From NCBI GenBank assembly GCA_002224055.1, contig AZLU01000122.1, positions 1 to 52,380 on the forward strand: DNA of 52,380 nt. Direction: 5' to 3'. The stretch is from Pezizomycotina sp. ARF18. Taxonomy: Eukaryota; Ascomycota. The notes below the pieces were generated by a model that was given only the letters and a program-made list of their open reading frames with translations, was not told the DNA's origin and did no database searches. A program made the position numbers and the translations under genes. Below, in pieces: positions 49,626 to 52,380 of this stretch; the first letter of the stretch is position 1, and each line of letters opens with the position of its first letter.

Positions 49626-50867
49626 TCAGTCATCAGCTGGCGCCATAGAAGCCAACTTCCCCACCAAATCCCTAACGAAGCCCACCCCATCGCGCCAAGC
49701 TCCAAACACCCACAGTAGAATTTGCACTTCAGCAGCTGCTTCGCCCTCCACGCGCAGAACCAGCTCACAACCTTCCTCAGCTCCTCCCCTTCGTCGTTCA
49801 TCGTATTCTCGTACGCATAGTTAATCAGATTAACAATATCCTTCGCCCCGTGCCCTTTACAGTCCCCCTCGTCGGGTCCGGGTAGACGTTATACTGCGAC
49901 AGACAAGCGTGGAGGGTTGTGCAATGTTAAGGCGCGGAGATTGGATACGTCGTACTTTCCGCGAAGACTAGAGCTTTGCGTGTGAAAGGAAGACGGGGGT
50001 GTAGTCCTCGTCCAGGCCGTTCGGTCGCTGTACCGGCGGGACTTCTCGCGGGGGGGTGCGTGGCCGTAGGGAAGGGAGGTGAAGGAGTTACTTGTTCGGC
50101 GGCGTTCATGCTTGCTGGAATGCCGTAGCCGTAGGTGGCCGTTTGCTGTTGCGTACCGGTGGCGAATACCGGCCCGCCGCGGTGAATCGTCCGTACATCA
50201 CCGCTCGTTGATTCACGCCTGTTGGGGTCTAGCCGTGGGAGCGGAAGTGTTCAGCACCATGGTAGATACATCGCTGGCCGTCCTCGTGTGGTGCTCGTTG
50301 TCGAGTCAACCGAACTCGACACCGGGCTCGGCGGGAATTTATAGTTGTGTTCGTCGTACTCTTCGTCCGTTTCCCACGCCGGGCCGTGGCTTTTTTTCCG
50401 GCCCTTTCTCGCTTCCGGTTACCGCCGGCCTGCGAATCCGTCGAGGGATCTCCGTGAACTTCATGCCGTCGAACACTCACCGCCGGTACTATTCCCTCCC
50501 ACATCTTCGTCCTCCGTCTCTTCCGCTCGGTCTCGCTGTCGTTGTAAAGGTCGCTGTTCCTCGTTGTCGGATGCGTACTCGCACGGCTGAGCGGGGGTGT
50601 AACTGTTCGTGAGTGCGAACTCGACGAACCGCGCGAATGTTCTCGTCTACTTCGTCCAGTATCGCGCGGCGCTCGATCGACTCCGCATCTGCCCGCTTCG
50701 GGGGAGTGCCGCCGCCGGAACCGACACTAGCGACGTTAGCGGTTCGACTGGACGCTATCAGCGAGGCGTTGATGAAGAAGGACCGCCGGTTCGAGCCGAC
50801 GATGAATTCGAAGGGAGGAGAGGTTAGTAGTAGTCGAAAAATTGTGTTCGTCGTAGTTAGAATCCAT
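49626..50867 (-). CDS. BTB/POZ-domain protein
   Basis: BTB/POZ proteins act as protein-interaction partners, often as adaptors for cullin-3 ubiquitin ligases; the specific partner here is unknown. From the Met at 50867 (MDSNYDEHNFSTTTN), after a one-base shift, PFEFIVGSNRRSFFINASLI matches the start of a fungal BTB domain. ERRAILDEVDENI, a shift near 50640, then FARFVEFALTNSYTPAQPC form its characteristic end. An acidic, Glu/Arg/Asp-rich linker follows (50470–50570). Further down, DEDYTPVFLSHAKL and GKYDVSNLRALTL…LSQYNVYPDPTRG and CKGHGAKDIVNLINYAYENT are typical of the C-terminal helices, and GVGFVRDLVGKLASMAPADD ends at the stop at 49626. At least four single-base shifts are needed. Parts of the centre (50050–50450) are not assigned and may include an intron. 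The gene is visibly more G+C-rich than its flanks. Confidence 0.65.
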
Positions 50868-52380
50868 ATCATTGTGCCTTTTTGATATTAAGATTTAAGG
50901 CTAAAGACTTGTAAAAGGCAATTTATATTCTGAAAAAATAATAATGACATAGGAGGTAGACGTTACTCTTGAAATTCAGCATGTGACCAGGGTTTATATT
51001 TAAATAGTTTATAAATATATATCGGTCCAACGTTTGGATGTATAGGTCTCGAACTGCCAGGTTGCTGAAAATTGGAAAAACTGAAAAGGTGAAATACGAT
51101 TAAGGGAGGGGTATGTAACTATATATCGTATATGAAAAGATTATAGATCGGTATATGATCCAGGTATATAATCCGTAAATCTGGTCGACAGGTATGTCAG
51201 ACTATTCTATGTATGGAAAAGGATGTGAGATTCGAATATAAGGCAGAGCCTCGTCACAACACCCCACGGACGAGCTAGATTTAATATATACAAAAACTAC
51301 GCAACGTAGGTATAGGTGTTTAAGTAAGCAAAAAGCAAGAACGAAATCGTAAGAGAAAAGCAGGATGGGCAGCTTACCGGGAAACCAGGCAAGCGGAGTC
51401 AACAGTCATACGGAGGGGTCTGAGGTAGATGGTGGATTTGTGTGAAGAACTGTATGAGATGAGTGTGTGGGAACCTCATATTAAACCTGAAAAGGCCACG
51501 GAGCAAATATGTGCACGAAAGACTGCAAAACACTCAGATCAGACCGCACTACACCCTTCTTTCTCTCTTCCACCATTGACATGCTTTACATTGACATGCT
51601 TTACATTAACCCCTCTCGGGGAGGGTTGCAATGTGAGTAATTGGTAAGGCAAATGTGTCTGTGTCTGTGTGGCATGGTAGTTCAATGCTTGTGGCGCTAG
51701 GATGATCTTTTAGATGTACTAGTGTTCCCGTCGCCAGTGGATTAGCATTTCAGATTGCCTGTTTCCCTGAGACTGGTTCCGAGGGTTAGGGACCAGACAC
51801 ACACCGAATTTCTTTAAAAAATTATCGACGATGATCGCGGGTCTCCTAAAAATAAAAATTACCTATTGGGAAAAGAAAAAACTGGGGGAAATTACGCTAA
51901 TTTACTTTTTTGCGCCATGAGGGCCGCTCTCCAGAATAAGGAATTGATATGAGAAAAAGACAGAATCCACTAGGACATTTTACCCAGACGAGAGGGCAGA
52001 GGTTACGAGAGTATGGCGTACATTAACGTGGTTTGACGATCGGATCCGATCACTTTCAAGTCTTGAGGTCCGCTGGTAAATTAAAAAAATAAGTGAGAAT
52101 TTCCCTGCCCGAGTCTAGGCTTTATCTCAACTAGTTCGTATTCTAACGAACCTTCTTTTTCTCTCACCGTTTTCTACGGTCCCTTCCGGGAGGGTAAAGA
52201 GGGAAACAAGGCGGAAAACGCTTTGAGATAACGGGACCGCTCTGGCCTTGGGCTAGTACTATAGTTACAAAGCGCCTAATCAGAAGATTCAGAAACTAAG
52301 GAAACGGGAAGCCAAATGTAGTTAAATACTTATTCAATACGGTAAAGGTTTCCGGATATCTGTTCCCTCGGGCGAAGACG
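50868..52380. other. Intergenic, no gene recognised
   Basis: Upstream flank of the BTB gene to the end of the window. A 16-bp direct repeat (TTGACATGCTTTACA type) occurs twice at about 51576–51606. No coding signal I can support. Confidence 0.45.

Overview
The window reads as nuclear DNA of a filamentous ascomycete (Pezizomycotina type). Genes carry short GT–AG introns with CTGAC/CTAAC-like branch sites. Recognisable products are fungal families: a secreted PhoD-type phosphatase, a SAT4-type integral membrane protein, a BTB/POZ protein, a fungal multi-span membrane protein and small cysteine-rich secreted proteins. Gene density is low, with much intergenic, simple-repeat and repeat-derived sequence. 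There is one very A+T-rich, RIP-like island. I saw no tRNA, rRNA or CRISPR.

Layout. (1) 0.4–10.6 kb: a tandem minus-strand array of three multi-module cysteine-rich, probably secreted proteins (A 0.37–2.2 kb, B 4.4–5.7 kb, C 7.4–10.5 kb). They are built from a recurring module of about 70–80 residues that I cannot assign to a known family. A small unknown gene (3.2–3.6 kb) and a retroposon 3' end (6.7–7.0 kb) lie between them. (2) 11.1–15.5 kb: a conserved fungal protein of unknown function, then a PhoD-like phosphatase with at least six introns. (3) 15.6–26 kb: sparse, with a small Ser-rich protein gene, a truncated SAT4 membrane protein and an ankyrin-like relic. (4) 26.4–29.8 kb: a head-to-tail pair (P1, P2) of a repeat-rich fungal family of unknown function; a third paralogue (P3) lies at 46.0–47.8 kb. 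(5) 29.9–36 kb: repeat-derived, with a RIP-like island, a 679-bp Tc1/mariner-type element with 43-bp terminal inverted repeats and TA duplications, and two more copies of the retroposon 3' end. (6) 36.6–37.3 kb: a second, unrelated kind of cysteine-rich secreted protein. (7) 39.2–41.2 kb: a decayed multi-span membrane protein gene followed by two long microsatellites. (8) 45.6 kb: a near-perfect 110-bp hairpin. (9) 49.6–50.9 kb: a GC-rich BTB/POZ gene.

A property of the whole window is that almost every recognisable gene is interrupted by single-base frameshifts, several at short homopolymers. Splice sites and reading frames on either side remain good, and in-frame stops are rare. Either the assembly carries uncorrected indels or many genes here are recently decayed. 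All products below are therefore read across frames, and their ends are approximate.

The strongest candidate for something undescribed is the cysteine-module array in the first 10.6 kb. The P family with its homopolymer-bearing introns comes second.
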